DNA from: Paramixta manurensis
Lineage (GTDB): Bacteria; Pseudomonadota; Gammaproteobacteria; Enterobacterales; Enterobacteriaceae
Assembly (NCBI RefSeq): GCF_013285385.1
Contig: NZ_CP054212.1
Coordinates: forward strand, 2,418,001-2,482,000
Length of the DNA stretch: 64,000 nt
Reading direction: 5' to 3'
Below are positions 1 through 8,272 of this stretch, in pieces. Below the pieces are notes generated by a model that made no database searches, was not told where the DNA came from, and saw only the letters and a list, made by a program, of their open reading frames with translations. The position numbers were made by a program, and so were the translations under genes. Position 1 is the first letter of the stretch; each line of letters begins with the position of its first letter.

Positions 1-647
1 GTACCTCGGTGCTTGGCGCGCCGCTGTTATGGTTCCCTGCTCCGCTGGCCGATGCGAACAGTGGGTTGATTTTGGCTGGCACGCATGGCGATGAAACGGC
101 TTCAATCGTCACTCTCTCCTGTGCGATGCGGACATTGCAAGAAACGCATCGCCGCCACCATGTGGTGCTGGCGGTCAACCCGGACGGGTGCCAACTTGGT
201 CTACGGGCCAATTATCGCGGCGTGGATCTTAACCGCAACTTTCCGGCGGCCAACTGGCAGTCTGGAGAGTCGGTGTACCGCTGGAATAGTGCGGCGGATG
301 AGCGCGATGTGATTTTATCAACCGGCGACGCCCCGGCTTCAGAGCCGGAAACACAGGCGCTGTGTACCCTGATTCATCAACTGGCTCCGCGTTGGGTGGT
401 CAGTTTTCATGAGCCGCTGGCGTGTATTGAAGATCCGCATAGCAGCCCATTAGGTCACTGGCTGGCGCTACGCATGGCGTTACCACTGGTGAGCAGCGTC
501 GGTTATGCCACGCCAGGCTCATTCGGCAGTTGGTGCGCAGATTTAAGTCTGCCGTGCATTACTGCCGAATTACCGCCGGTTTCCGCCGATGCCGCCAGTG
601 AGACGTGGTTGCAGGCAATGATCGATTTACTTAGCTGGCAGCCGTAA
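1..647 (+). CDS. mpaA: Murein peptide amidase A, 5' end cut by window edge
   Basis: Zinc carboxypeptidase of the M14 family that cleaves the bond between L-Ala-D-Glu and meso-diaminopimelate in murein tripeptides, in the cytoplasmic recycling pathway. The reading frame is open to the first base, so about 25-30 N-terminal residues are missing. Counting from the first in-frame GTG (base 9), the zinc ligands are H26 and E29 in THGDE. The NPDG and NRNFP motifs and the third ligand in SFHEP follow. The 3' end overlaps the convergent ycjG by 17 bases. That neighbour epimerises the product dipeptide, so the two genes form one recycling unit. Confidence 0.93.
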   Translation, partial: TSVLGAPLLWFPAPLADANSGLILAGTHGDETASIVTLSCAMRTLQETHRRHHVVLAVNPDGCQLGLRANYRGVDLNRNFPAANWQSGESVYRWNSAADERDVILSTGDAPASEPETQALCTLIHQLAPRWVVSFHEPLACIEDPHSSPLGHWLALRMALPLVSSVGYATPGSFGSWCADLSLPCITAELPPVSADAASETWLQAMIDLLSWQP

Positions 648-1608
648 GATCGATACGCCCGGCGGAAAAACGTAGCCCGGGCTCTACATCCACCGCCAGC
701 CAGGTAGGGCCATCCAAATCAATGAAACGCGCGCGCGGCACCAGCGGTAACGCGGCGTTAATCGCCCTTGAGGTGCAGAGCATACAACCGAGCATCACGC
801 CAAACCCCGCTGCTTCAGCCGCGTTTGCCAGCGCCAGCGCTTCAGTAAGCCCGCCGGTTTTATCCAGCTTAATGTTCACCAGCTCATAACGCGCGCGTAG
901 CGCTGGCAGACTTTCACGCGTATGGCAACTTTCATCGGCGCAAATCGGTAATGGATGAATAAAGTTTTCTAACCCGGCATCCTCTTCCGCCGGTAGCGGC
1001 TGCTCCAACATTTCAACGCCAAGGTCCGCCAATAATTGGCAACGGGCCGCCAACCCTTCGCTGTGCCAAGACTCATTCGCATCGACGATCAGCCGCGCCT
1101 CGGGCACAGCGGTACGAATCGCCATCAGCCGTTCGGTAATCAGATGATCATCCAGCTTAATTTTTAGCAACCGGGCACCATTATCCCAGGCGGCCAGTGC
1201 ACTGCTGGCCATCGCCTCTGGCGTATCGATACTGACGGTTTGCGCCATTGAGACGGTGGCCGGTAGCGGCGTAGCCAGCGATTGCCACAGCGTTTGCTGC
1301 TGTTGACGGGCGGCGAGATCCCACAATGCAGAATCGATCGCATTACGCGCAGCGCCAGCGGGTAACGCCTGTTGCAGAGCCTCGCGTGATAAACCGCGCT
1401 CTAACGCCGGTAATAGCGCACTAATTTGCGCCAGCACCGAGGACTCGCTTTCCCCGTAACGTGGATAGGGCGTGCATTCACCAATCCCCTTAACGCCATT
1501 CTCTTCCAGCTCTACCACCACCACGCCCGCTTCGGTACGCGCGCCGCGTGCTATAATAAAAGGCTTATGTAACGGCCAGGCCTCAGGGTAAACTCTTACC
1601 GCTCTCAT
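631..1608 (-). CDS. ycjG: L-Ala-D/L-Glu epimerase
   Basis: Enolase-superfamily epimerase that converts L-Ala-D-Glu from murein to L-Ala-L-Glu so that it can be degraded. The 325-residue protein has the capping domain followed by the barrel. The catalytic pair is visible as K151 in KIK and K247 in NIKLD. Metal ligands are D176 (VDANE), E202 (LEQPL) and D225 (ADESC). The start follows an AAGGA ribosome site. It is convergent with mpaA and divergent from tpx. Confidence 0.95.
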   Translation of the reverse strand: MRAVRVYPEAWPLHKPFIIARGARTEAGVVVVELEENGVKGIGECTPYPRYGESESSVLAQISALLPALERGLSREALQQALPAGAARNAIDSALWDLAARQQQQTLWQSLATPLPATVSMAQTVSIDTPEAMASSALAAWDNGARLLKIKLDDHLITERLMAIRTAVPEARLIVDANESWHSEGLAARCQLLADLGVEMLEQPLPAEEDAGLENFIHPLPICADESCHTRESLPALRARYELVNIKLDKTGGLTEALALANAAEAAGFGVMLGCMLCTSRAINAALPLVPRARFIDLDGPTWLAVDVEPGLRFSAGRIDLTAAS

Positions 1609-1657
1609 CCACGCATCCTTTTGTTACTGGTTGATAGAGTAATAGCGTAATAACTTT

Positions 1658-1738
1658 TTGACAGCACTCACCTTCGCAAAATTTTGTGGATGTGCCAATC
1701 TTAACGGCGCGATGCATGTCACGGACATGGCATATAAT
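1658..1738 (+). promoter_or_regulatory. Putative tpx promoter region
   Basis: A perfect TATAAT lies at 1733-1738, about 70 bases before the tpx start, without a good -35 at 16-18 bases. A TTGACA at 1658-1663 has no matching -10. Either element may serve tpx; only the -10 is convincing. Confidence 0.35.
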
Positions 1739-1807
1739 TTCGCTGTCTCACCCGGCTCCGCCCTCGGGGGCGGCCCGAAGTGTTAAACATATGAATAAGG
1801 AACGATT

Positions 1808-2311
1808 ATGTCTCAAACCGTACATTTTCAGGGCAATGCGGTATCTGTTGACGGACAGTTGCCAAAAGCAGGCGAGAAAGCAAAACCGTTTACGCTGGTT
1901 GCCAAAAACCTTTCTGATGTTTCACTTTCCGAATATGCGGGTAAGCGTAAGGTTCTGAATATTTTTCCGAGTATTGATACCGGCGTCTGCGCAGCGTCGG
2001 TACGTAAATTTAACCAACTAGCGGGAGAGATGGATAACGCCGTAGTGCTGTGTATTTCCGCCGATTTACCGTTCGCGCAATCACGCTTTTGCGGCAGCGA
2101 TGGGTTAAGTAATGTGGTGACGCTTTCCACGCTGCGCGGCAGTGAATTTAAACAGGACTATGGCGTGGCGATTTCCGATGGCCCGTTGAAAGGCCTAACC
2201 GCGCGCGCCGTGGTGGTGATTGATGAAAATGACAATGTGCTGTATAGCCAACTGGTCAGTGAGATTACCACCGAACCCGATTATGATGCCGCGCTGGCAT
2301 CGCTGAAATAA
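1808..2311 (+). CDS. tpx: Thiol peroxidase, atypical 2-Cys peroxiredoxin
   Basis: Thioredoxin-dependent lipid hydroperoxide peroxidase, soluble or periplasm-facing in enterobacteria. The 167-residue protein matches the family length. The peroxidatic cysteine is C61 in DTGVCAAS and the resolving cysteine is C95 in SRFCG; the non-essential C82 is also present. An AAGGAA ribosome site precedes the ATG. The gene stands alone and converges on tyrR. Confidence 0.97.
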   Translation: MSQTVHFQGNAVSVDGQLPKAGEKAKPFTLVAKNLSDVSLSEYAGKRKVLNIFPSIDTGVCAASVRKFNQLAGEMDNAVVLCISADLPFAQSRFCGSDGLSNVVTLSTLRGSEFKQDYGVAISDGPLKGLTARAVVVIDENDNVLYSQLVSEITTEPDYDAALASLK

Positions 2312-2323
2312 ACCCGCGGTAAA

Positions 2324-2347
2324 AGTGGCCGGGGATTTCCGGCCACT
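2324..2347. terminator. Hairpin between tpx and tyrR
   Basis: Nine-pair GC-rich stem AGTGGCCGG / CCGGCCACT with a six-base loop. It lacks a T run. Its distal arm overlaps the tyrR stop codon, so it probably serves both convergent genes. Confidence 0.6.
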
Positions 2348-3914
2348 ACGACTCAATATCGTTCTTTTTCTGGCTCAGCCCATACTCGCGTAATTTATTG
2401 GCAATCGCGGTGTGTGAAACGCCCAAACGTTTCGCCAGCTTACGTGTACTGGGATACGAGAGATAAAGTCGGGTCAAAACCGACCGCTCAAACCGGCTGG
2501 TTATCTCATCCAGCGAGCCTTCCATGACCTCGTCGTCGGGCAATGACTCAAGCGAGAATTCTGGCAAAACAATATCCTGCTGCCGTAATTCATCCCCTTC
2601 CAACTGCGTTAATGCGCGATACAACACATTCTTTAACTGGCGCACATTGCCCGGCCAGCTATAACGCGATAAAAACCCGTTAAGCTGCGGCGAGAGGCGT
2701 GGACGCGCGACGCCTTGTTCATCAGCGAAGCGTGCAACAAACATTTCCGTGAGCGGCAAAATATCTGGCTGACGTTCACGTAGCGGCGGCAAATTAAGCG
2801 TTAATACATTTAGCCGGTAGAACAAATCTTCGCGAAACTCACCGCGATTAACCAGTTCAATCAAGTTCTTTTGCGTGGCGCAAATGACCCGTACATCAAC
2901 GTGAACTTCATGTTCTTCACCCACGCGCCGAAACGTACCGTCATTCAGAAAGCGCAGCAGTTTGGTCTGCATGCGTGGCGACATTTCACCAATTTCATCC
3001 AGCAGCACTGAGCCGCCATTCGCTTGTTCAAAGAACCCTTTCTTCCCTTCCAGCGCATTAGGATAAGCGCCCGGTGCGTGCCCAAATAATTCGCTTTCTG
3101 CGACATCATCCGGTAGCGAAGCACAGTTCAACGCCAGGAACGGTTTTTTACCGCGTGCGCTGCGCAAGTGACAGGCATGGGCTAGCATATCCTTGCCGGT
3201 ACCGGTATCGCCAATAATCAGTAACGGCGCGTCCAGCATGGCTAACTTACGCGCCTGCTCCAGTAACTGACGCATTTTCGGGCTCGCCGCCACGATATGT
3301 TCAAAGCCGGAATCATCGTTAACCGTCAGGTTCTGCAATTGCCGCCCCATCCGCGCGGTGGATTTCAGCATAATCACCGCGCCGACCGGCGTAGAGGCGT
3401 TTTCCTCTTCATCGGCGGTATAAATCGGCCGCGCTTCCATCAAAAAATCTCGCCCCTGAATCACCACATGCTGTGCCTGCGCGTCAACGCGCTCGCCTTC
3501 TAGCCAACGGGTAAAATTAAAACCGTTAATCAGCGCGCCAACGTTGTAATTGCGGATTTTCTGTTCGTCGAGGCTGAATAGCACCTGGGCTGCGGGGTTA
3601 GCCAGTTCGATTTTGCTTTTCATATCGACCGAGAACACCGGTTCCGGCATGGCGACCAGCAAGGCGCTCAGCGCCCGATGTTCACGTTCGGAAGGCATAA
3701 ACGCCACGGTGCGTACATCGGTAACGCCGGATATTCGGCGTATCTCCGCCATCAGATGGCTAAATTGATCAAACGCGATGGCGGAAAAATTGAGGTAGAT
3801 GCGACCAATGGAAGCGATTTCGATGCCGCGTAAGTCAATATTTCGTTCAACAAGGAGATCAAGCAGTTCGCGGGTGAGACCTATTCGGTCCTGGCAAAAG
3901 ACTTCCAAACGCAT
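2346..3914 (-). CDS. tyrR: Transcriptional regulator TyrR with a short insertion in the AAA+ domain
   Basis: Regulator of aromatic amino acid synthesis and transport. The start is placed at the MRLEVF methionine (522 residues), because the upstream 39 in-frame residues do not look like family sequence. In order: ACT domain (about 1-75), PAS domain (about 80-185), AAA+ domain with Walker A GDTGTGKD at 235-242 and Walker B LLDEIG near 304-309, and a C-terminal helix-turn-helix ending SHTAIANKLREYGL. Compared with my memory of E. coli TyrR (513 residues, FGHAPEGKKGFF), this protein carries extra residues GAYPNAL after HAP at about 282-288. That is where sigma-54 activators hold the GAFTGA loop. 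Confidence 0.95.
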   Translation of the reverse strand: MRLEVFCQDRIGLTRELLDLLVERNIDLRGIEIASIGRIYLNFSAIAFDQFSHLMAEIRRISGVTDVRTVAFMPSEREHRALSALLVAMPEPVFSVDMKSKIELANPAAQVLFSLDEQKIRNYNVGALINGFNFTRWLEGERVDAQAQHVVIQGRDFLMEARPIYTADEEENASTPVGAVIMLKSTARMGRQLQNLTVNDDSGFEHIVAASPKMRQLLEQARKLAMLDAPLLIIGDTGTGKDMLAHACHLRSARGKKPFLALNCASLPDDVAESELFGHAPGAYPNALEGKKGFFEQANGGSVLLDEIGEMSPRMQTKLLRFLNDGTFRRVGEEHEVHVDVRVICATQKNLIELVNRGEFREDLFYRLNVLTLNLPPLRERQPDILPLTEMFVARFADEQGVARPRLSPQLNGFLSRYSWPGNVRQLKNVLYRALTQLEGDELRQQDIVLPEFSLESLPDDEVMEGSLDEITSRFERSVLTRLYLSYPSTRKLAKRLGVSHTAIANKLREYGLSQKKNDIES

Positions 3915-3991
3915 TGGGGTGGCCTTAATTGAGTTCAGGTAGCGGCGAATTAAGAGATAATACGATAACTTGCGCCGCGCCAGAAGAGATC

Positions 3992-4009
3992 TGTCAGGAA
4001 AAGTTGACA
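3992..4009. promoter_or_regulatory. Candidate TyrR box in the tyrR promoter
   Basis: TGTCAG-N6-TTGACA matches the 18-bp TyrR box TGTAAA-N6-TTTACA at 9 of 12 fixed positions, including the outer TGT and ACA. It lies just upstream of a possible minus-strand promoter (-10 TATTAT at 3957-3962, weak -35 TTCTGG at 3980-3985). Autoregulation of tyrR is known in E. coli; this site is an inference. Confidence 0.45.
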
Positions 4010-4039
4010 GCGGCGCAACGCAAGTTGCCACTATGGTGC

Positions 4040-5104
4040 TCAGTTGGCGGTTTTATCGCCGCCTTTCTGTACCGCGTCTTTCAGTTGAGTAAGCAACTCG
4101 CGGCGGAAATCGCCCAACCGCGGTTTGTCGCCTTCAAGCCACGGCAGCGGGCGGCATAACTCCATCGCTTTGATTCCCAAACGGGCGGTTAGCAGACCGG
4201 CGCCAATCCCCTGCGCGGCCCGCGCAGAAAGCCGCGCCGCAATGTCTTGCGACATCCAATCCATGCCCACTTCCCGCACCAGTTCAGAGGCACCGGCAAA
4301 AGCAATATTCAATAACACCAGACGAAATAAACGAATACGGCTGAAATAACCTAACTGAATGCCATACAGCGCGGCGATGCGGTTGACCAGACGTAAGTTA
4401 CGCCAGGCGATAAACGCCATATCCACCAGCGCCAGCGGGCTGACCGCAATCATCAAGGTCGATTCCGCCGCGCTACGGCTAATTTCGCGGCGTGCTTGCT
4501 TATCCAGCACTGGCTGAACGCACTGCGCGTACAGCGCAACAATTTCACGATCATTATGCGTTTCATGTAGCGAAGCCTGCCAACGTTGCAGCGCCGGATG
4601 CCCTTGATCGAGGCCCGCCTGACGCGCCAGCTTTTCACAAAACTCACGGCCTTGCCCCATGCCGTGGCTGGTTAACAATCTGCGCCCTACTTCACGCTCT
4701 TCGGCCCGTTCACGCAGTTTATACAGCCGACGCCATTCGGCGGTCACGGAACCGATGCCTGCGACCACAATTAACCCACCGGCAATACCGCCGCCGAGCC
4801 CAATCCAGTCATGCGTTATCCAGGCATGATGTGTCCACTGTATGCCCTGCGCAACTACGCTCACGCCGAATAAACCTAATCCGACGCTGACCAGACGACG
4901 CCACAGACTACGCTTCGGGCGTAGCGCGGCCTCCACCACGCGTTCACCGCTATGTTCGGGTTGCGCCTCCGGCTCCCACGCCTGCTCAGCGATAAATGAG
5001 GGATTCTCGGCTTCGCTAAACGTCTTCGGCGCTTTAATTAGCGTCTCAGATTCGGTTTCCAGCGGCTGAGCAAAATCAATACGCGGTTTCAGCGGTGCGG
5101 TCAT
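4040..5104 (-). CDS. ycjF: Inner-membrane protein YcjF (DUF697/UPF0283)
   Basis: Conserved membrane protein of unknown role, 354 residues. The N-terminal 60 residues are polar. Hydrophobic segments lie near 72-88 and 100-120, and another hydrophobic stretch lies in the C-terminal half. The start overlaps the ycjX stop by four bases (ATGA), which shows translational coupling. Together with ycjX it lies directly behind pspD, as part of a psp-linked unit. Confidence 0.9.
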   Translation of the reverse strand: MTAPLKPRIDFAQPLETESETLIKAPKTFSEAENPSFIAEQAWEPEAQPEHSGERVVEAALRPKRSLWRRLVSVGLGLFGVSVVAQGIQWTHHAWITHDWIGLGGGIAGGLIVVAGIGSVTAEWRRLYKLRERAEEREVGRRLLTSHGMGQGREFCEKLARQAGLDQGHPALQRWQASLHETHNDREIVALYAQCVQPVLDKQARREISRSAAESTLMIAVSPLALVDMAFIAWRNLRLVNRIAALYGIQLGYFSRIRLFRLVLLNIAFAGASELVREVGMDWMSQDIAARLSARAAQGIGAGLLTARLGIKAMELCRPLPWLEGDKPRLGDFRRELLTQLKDAVQKGGDKTAN

Positions 5105-6498
5105 CGCAGTTTATCTCCCAGTAAAAACTCCATCGCTGCATCCATTCGGATATGCGGTAAGGGCCGATCGACATCCAGATCTTGTGGCCGAAATTGTTCG
5201 AAATGGAACCCTTGTTGCTGCCAGAAAGCGTTTCCCGGCAAACGTGGCGGCACTTCGCCGGGGTAAAACGTCATGGCGCTATCATCGCTCAAACGATGCC
5301 CGCGCAAGGCCGGGATCTTCTCTCCCTGGTGATCAACCATGCCGCTTTGTGTCGCCTGCACCGATGCCAAACCAACGCAATCCATGGTAATGCCTTCAAA
5401 GGCCGCATTCTGCCATGCGTCCTGTACCAGTTGTTGCAACAATGAAACCAGGTTGGCATGTTGGTCGGCAGTAACGTGATCGGATTTAGTGGCGGCAAAC
5501 AACAATTTATCGATAACCGGCGAGAATAAACGGCGAAACAGCGTGCGTTGACCGTAATGAAAGCTTTGCATTAGCTGAGTCAACGCCAGCCGCATATCAT
5601 TAAATGCCTGCGGCCCGCTGTTCAGCGGCTGGAGACAATCAACCAACACGATTTGCCGATCAAACCGCAGGAAATGGTTCTTATAGAACCCCTTCACCAC
5701 ATGCTGGCAATAATAATGATAACGTGAACGTAACATCCCGATATTGGTCTGTTTATCCGCCTGCGCCAGCCGCGCCTCACTGGCCGCATCTTCCTCCGGC
5801 CACGGAAAAAATTGCAGCGCCGGGGCGCCGGCCATATCGCCCGGCAGCACGAAGCGGCCCGGTTGAATAAAATGCAGCCCTTCCTGTTTGCAGCGCAACA
5901 AATATGCCGTCCAGGCTTGCGCAATCGCCGCCAGGCGGTTTTCATCGGCTGGCGCTAAAGGATCAAGCCCGGCGCATAATGCACGCCACGGTTTTGCCCA
6001 TTCGGCGCGATCGCCCTGTAACAGGCCGGTCATCTGCCGCGACCAACTATGGTAATCCTGCGCCAGCATCGGCAAATCTAGTAGCCATTCGCCCGGATAG
6101 TCGACAATTTCGAGATACAGGGTGGAGGTTTCTTTAAAGTGGCGCAGCAAGGAGTCACGGGAGCGGTAGCGTATTGCCAGACGCATTTCACTGACGCCAC
6201 GCGTCGGCGTCGGCCAGGCTGGCGGTTGGGCGTAAAGCTGCGATAAACCTTCGTCATAGGTAAAACGCTGAATCCCCATATCGCGTTGCGGAACGCGTTT
6301 CACGCCTAAAATGCGCTCTTCCCGTAAGGCGGAGAACATCGGTAAGCGTGCGCCGCCATGCACATTCAGCAGTTGATTGACCAGCGAAGTGATAAAAGCC
6401 GTCTTGCCGCTGCGGCTGAGCCCGGTAACGGCAAGGCGTAAATGTCGATCCACGCCACGATTAACTAACGACATCAATTCATTTTGCAGTCGTTTCAT
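5101..6498 (-). CDS. ycjX: YcjX, P-loop NTPase of the DUF463 family
   Basis: Predicted GTPase-like ATPase of unknown function, 465 residues. The Walker A motif GLSRSGKT sits at residues 26-33, and a DYPGEWLLD segment resembles the Walker B/G3 region. It overlaps pspD upstream by 20 bases and ycjF downstream by four. The E. coli homologue is sigma-32 and psp linked. Here pspE and the ycjM-W block that separate it from pspD in E. coli are missing. Confidence 0.93.
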   Translation of the reverse strand: MKRLQNELMSLVNRGVDRHLRLAVTGLSRSGKTAFITSLVNQLLNVHGGARLPMFSALREERILGVKRVPQRDMGIQRFTYDEGLSQLYAQPPAWPTPTRGVSEMRLAIRYRSRDSLLRHFKETSTLYLEIVDYPGEWLLDLPMLAQDYHSWSRQMTGLLQGDRAEWAKPWRALCAGLDPLAPADENRLAAIAQAWTAYLLRCKQEGLHFIQPGRFVLPGDMAGAPALQFFPWPEEDAASEARLAQADKQTNIGMLRSRYHYYCQHVVKGFYKNHFLRFDRQIVLVDCLQPLNSGPQAFNDMRLALTQLMQSFHYGQRTLFRRLFSPVIDKLLFAATKSDHVTADQHANLVSLLQQLVQDAWQNAAFEGITMDCVGLASVQATQSGMVDHQGEKIPALRGHRLSDDSAMTFYPGEVPPRLPGNAFWQQQGFHFEQFRPQDLDVDRPLPHIRMDAAMEFLLGDKLR

Positions 6499-6727
6499 TT
6501 GTCTCCTTGTTGAAACGTGCGCTCACATGGCGCATCGCTCGCGCCAGAATCGGTTCCAGCGTCAAAGTGAGTAAGATACGCAGCGGACGACGCGCCACGG
6601 ATTTGACGGCCCAACCGGCAATGCCTGCCGGGCCATAGGTTGCTGCATTGATAATGATAAATTTTCCGACCGACTTCAATGCGGGCACCGCATGGCGACG
6701 GAAACGACCTGACTGATACGCTGACAT
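6479..6727 (-). CDS. pspD: Phage shock protein D
   Basis: Small peripheral membrane protein of the psp operon. The conserved core YGPAGIAGWAVKSVARRP identifies it. Two start codons lie six bases apart. The one at 6727 (MSAYQSGRF) is preferred because AGGGGA lies at the right distance, which gives 82 residues compared with 73 in E. coli. The stop lies inside the start of ycjX. Confidence 0.85.
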   Translation of the reverse strand: MSAYQSGRFRRHAVPALKSVGKFIIINAATYGPAGIAGWAVKSVARRPLRILLTLTLEPILARAMRHVSARFNKETNETTAK

Positions 6728-6780
6728 ACGCATTTCCCCTAATGGCTGATAAATCGGGCCCGCATCGCCCAATCGGTGGT

Positions 6781-7140
6781 TTACAACTGACGGAACCGGC
6801 TACGCAAGGTAAAAGTATCGGAGGTTATATAACGCTCCATTTCACGCAGGCGCCGCTCGCCCGCCGCTAACTCGGCATCGACCGCATCAAACAACGTCTC
6901 GCTGTCTGGCGCCTCTTCGCCGTTAGCCGCGTTGGACGGCAACGGGTCAAGCACAAATGTCAGAACGATATAGGCAGCCAGCGTAAAGAAAAACAACCCG
7001 AAGATCATGGATAACACCACAATCAGCCGTACCAGCTTCACCGGCACATCCAGATAGTGCGCGATACCGGCGCAGACGCCTTTTAATTTCCCTTGTTGTG
7101 GAATGCGCCAAAGTTTTTTATTTTTCAGTAACCGTGTCAT
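6781..7140 (-). CDS. pspC: Phage shock protein C
   Basis: Inner-membrane protein that, with PspB, senses envelope damage and draws PspA away from PspF. The PspC domain LKGVCAGIAHYLDVP is followed by a membrane segment near residues 38-63 and a charged C-terminal region. It overlaps pspB by four bases. Confidence 0.96.
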   Translation of the reverse strand: MTRLLKNKKLWRIPQQGKLKGVCAGIAHYLDVPVKLVRLIVVLSMIFGLFFFTLAAYIVLTFVLDPLPSNAANGEEAPDSETLFDAVDAELAAGERRLREMERYITSDTFTLRSRFRQL

Positions 7141-7364
7141 TCGCGACCTCTCCAGTTTGGGTGTTCTGCATCCAGAATCGCTTCCAGCGCCTGGATACGT
7201 TCACGCATACGCTTCGCTTCTTCGTTTAATGCCAACAAACGCTGCTGTTCACTGTGCGACAGTTCCCCGCGCTTCGGGCGATTGCTGTAATGAAGCCATA
7301 ACCATATCGGCGCGACGAATAGCACAAAAATTGTCAACGGGATGGCAAGGAATAACGCGCTCAT
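7137..7364 (-). CDS. pspB: Phage shock protein B
   Basis: Small bitopic inner-membrane protein of 75 residues. An N-terminal membrane helix spans about 4-24 and is followed by a leucine-rich coiled coil. It acts with PspC as the stress sensor. The 72-base gap to pspA holds a GC-rich imperfect hairpin (about 7387-7410). Confidence 0.96.
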   Translation of the reverse strand: MSALFLAIPLTIFVLFVAPIWLWLHYSNRPKRGELSHSEQQRLLALNEEAKRMRERIQALEAILDAEHPNWRGRE

Positions 7365-7436
7365 TCACTCTCCTTGAATTCACTGCCCCGCGCGCGAAAT
7401 GCGCGGCGGGATAAGTTTTTCACTCTGCATCCGGGT

Positions 7437-8108
7437 TTACGGATTTTCAGTACGGCTCATTTTGGCTTTCAACGCCGCCAGTTGTTCACTGATTTCATCG
7501 TTAGCTTTTAATTCAGCGAAGTCCTGATCGAGCGATTTCTGTTTACCGAACCGCTGACTTTCCGCTTCCGCTTCCATATGGTCAATACGACGTTCAAATG
7601 ACTCAAAACGCGCCATCGCTTCATCAATTTTACCGCTATCCAACTGGCGGCGAACATCGCGTGAAGACGCGGCGGCCTGATGGCGTAAAGTCAACGCCTG
7701 TTGACGCGCACGCGTTTCACTCAGTTTTTTCTCGAGTTCGCCAATCTCGCCTTTCATTCTTTCCAGCGTTTCCTCTACCTGGCTGGCATCCTGCTTCAGA
7801 ATGCTGATCAAATCGGTTAACTTTTGTTTTTCAATTAACGCGGCGCGCGCCAGATCTTCTTTATCTTTACGCAACGCCAGCTCGGCCTTTTCCTGCCATT
7901 CCGCCTGTTGGCTTTCAGCCTGTTCAATACGACGCAATAGCTGTTTTTTCTCTGCCAACGCGCGCGCTGACGTTGAACGAACCTCAACCAACGTGTCTTC
8001 CATTTCCTGAATCATCAGACGCACTAACTTTTGTGGATCCTCGGCTTTTTCCAGCAGCGAGTTAATGTTGGCGTTCACAATGTCGGCAAAGCGCGAAAAA
8101 ATACCCAT
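7437..8108 (-). CDS. pspA: Phage shock protein A
   Basis: ESCRT-III/Vipp1-family membrane effector that maintains the proton motive force and inhibits PspF. The start is set at MGIFSRF, after a GAGGA site, which gives 223 residues (E. coli 222). In-frame codons further upstream lie inside the promoter and are discarded. The whole chain after the amphipathic N-terminal helix is heptad-rich coiled coil. Confidence 0.97.
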   Translation of the reverse strand: MGIFSRFADIVNANINSLLEKAEDPQKLVRLMIQEMEDTLVEVRSTSARALAEKKQLLRRIEQAESQQAEWQEKAELALRKDKEDLARAALIEKQKLTDLISILKQDASQVEETLERMKGEIGELEKKLSETRARQQALTLRHQAAASSRDVRRQLDSGKIDEAMARFESFERRIDHMEAEAESQRFGKQKSLDQDFAELKANDEISEQLAALKAKMSRTENP

Positions 8109-8159
8109 AATCACCATCCTCTTTATCTGTTTGTGGTGTGCAGTAGATAGCATGATTAA

Positions 8160-8175
8160 TTCAAGATGCGTGCCA
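8160..8175 (-). promoter_or_regulatory. Sigma-54 promoter of pspABCD
   Basis: On the minus strand TGGCACGCATCTTGAA matches the -24 (TGGCAC) element and, less well, the -12 element (TTGCA). It lies 51 bases before pspA. A possible IHF match lies at 8181-8193 between it and pspF, as expected for a PspF-driven promoter. Confidence 0.85.
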
Positions 8176-8221
8176 ACTTTTATGTTGTTGATTTTTAATG
8201 GCACATTGTTTTTCCTGATTC

Positions 8222-8227
8222 TATAAT
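8222..8227 (+). promoter_or_regulatory. Putative pspF -10 element
   Basis: A perfect TATAAT 45 bases before the pspF start. No good -35 is visible. In E. coli PspF-binding sites overlap this promoter and give autorepression; those sites cannot be resolved here. Confidence 0.5.
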
Positions 8228-8272
8228 GTTATTTCAGGTGGTGTAACACACTAACAGTTGGTGAAATTGATT

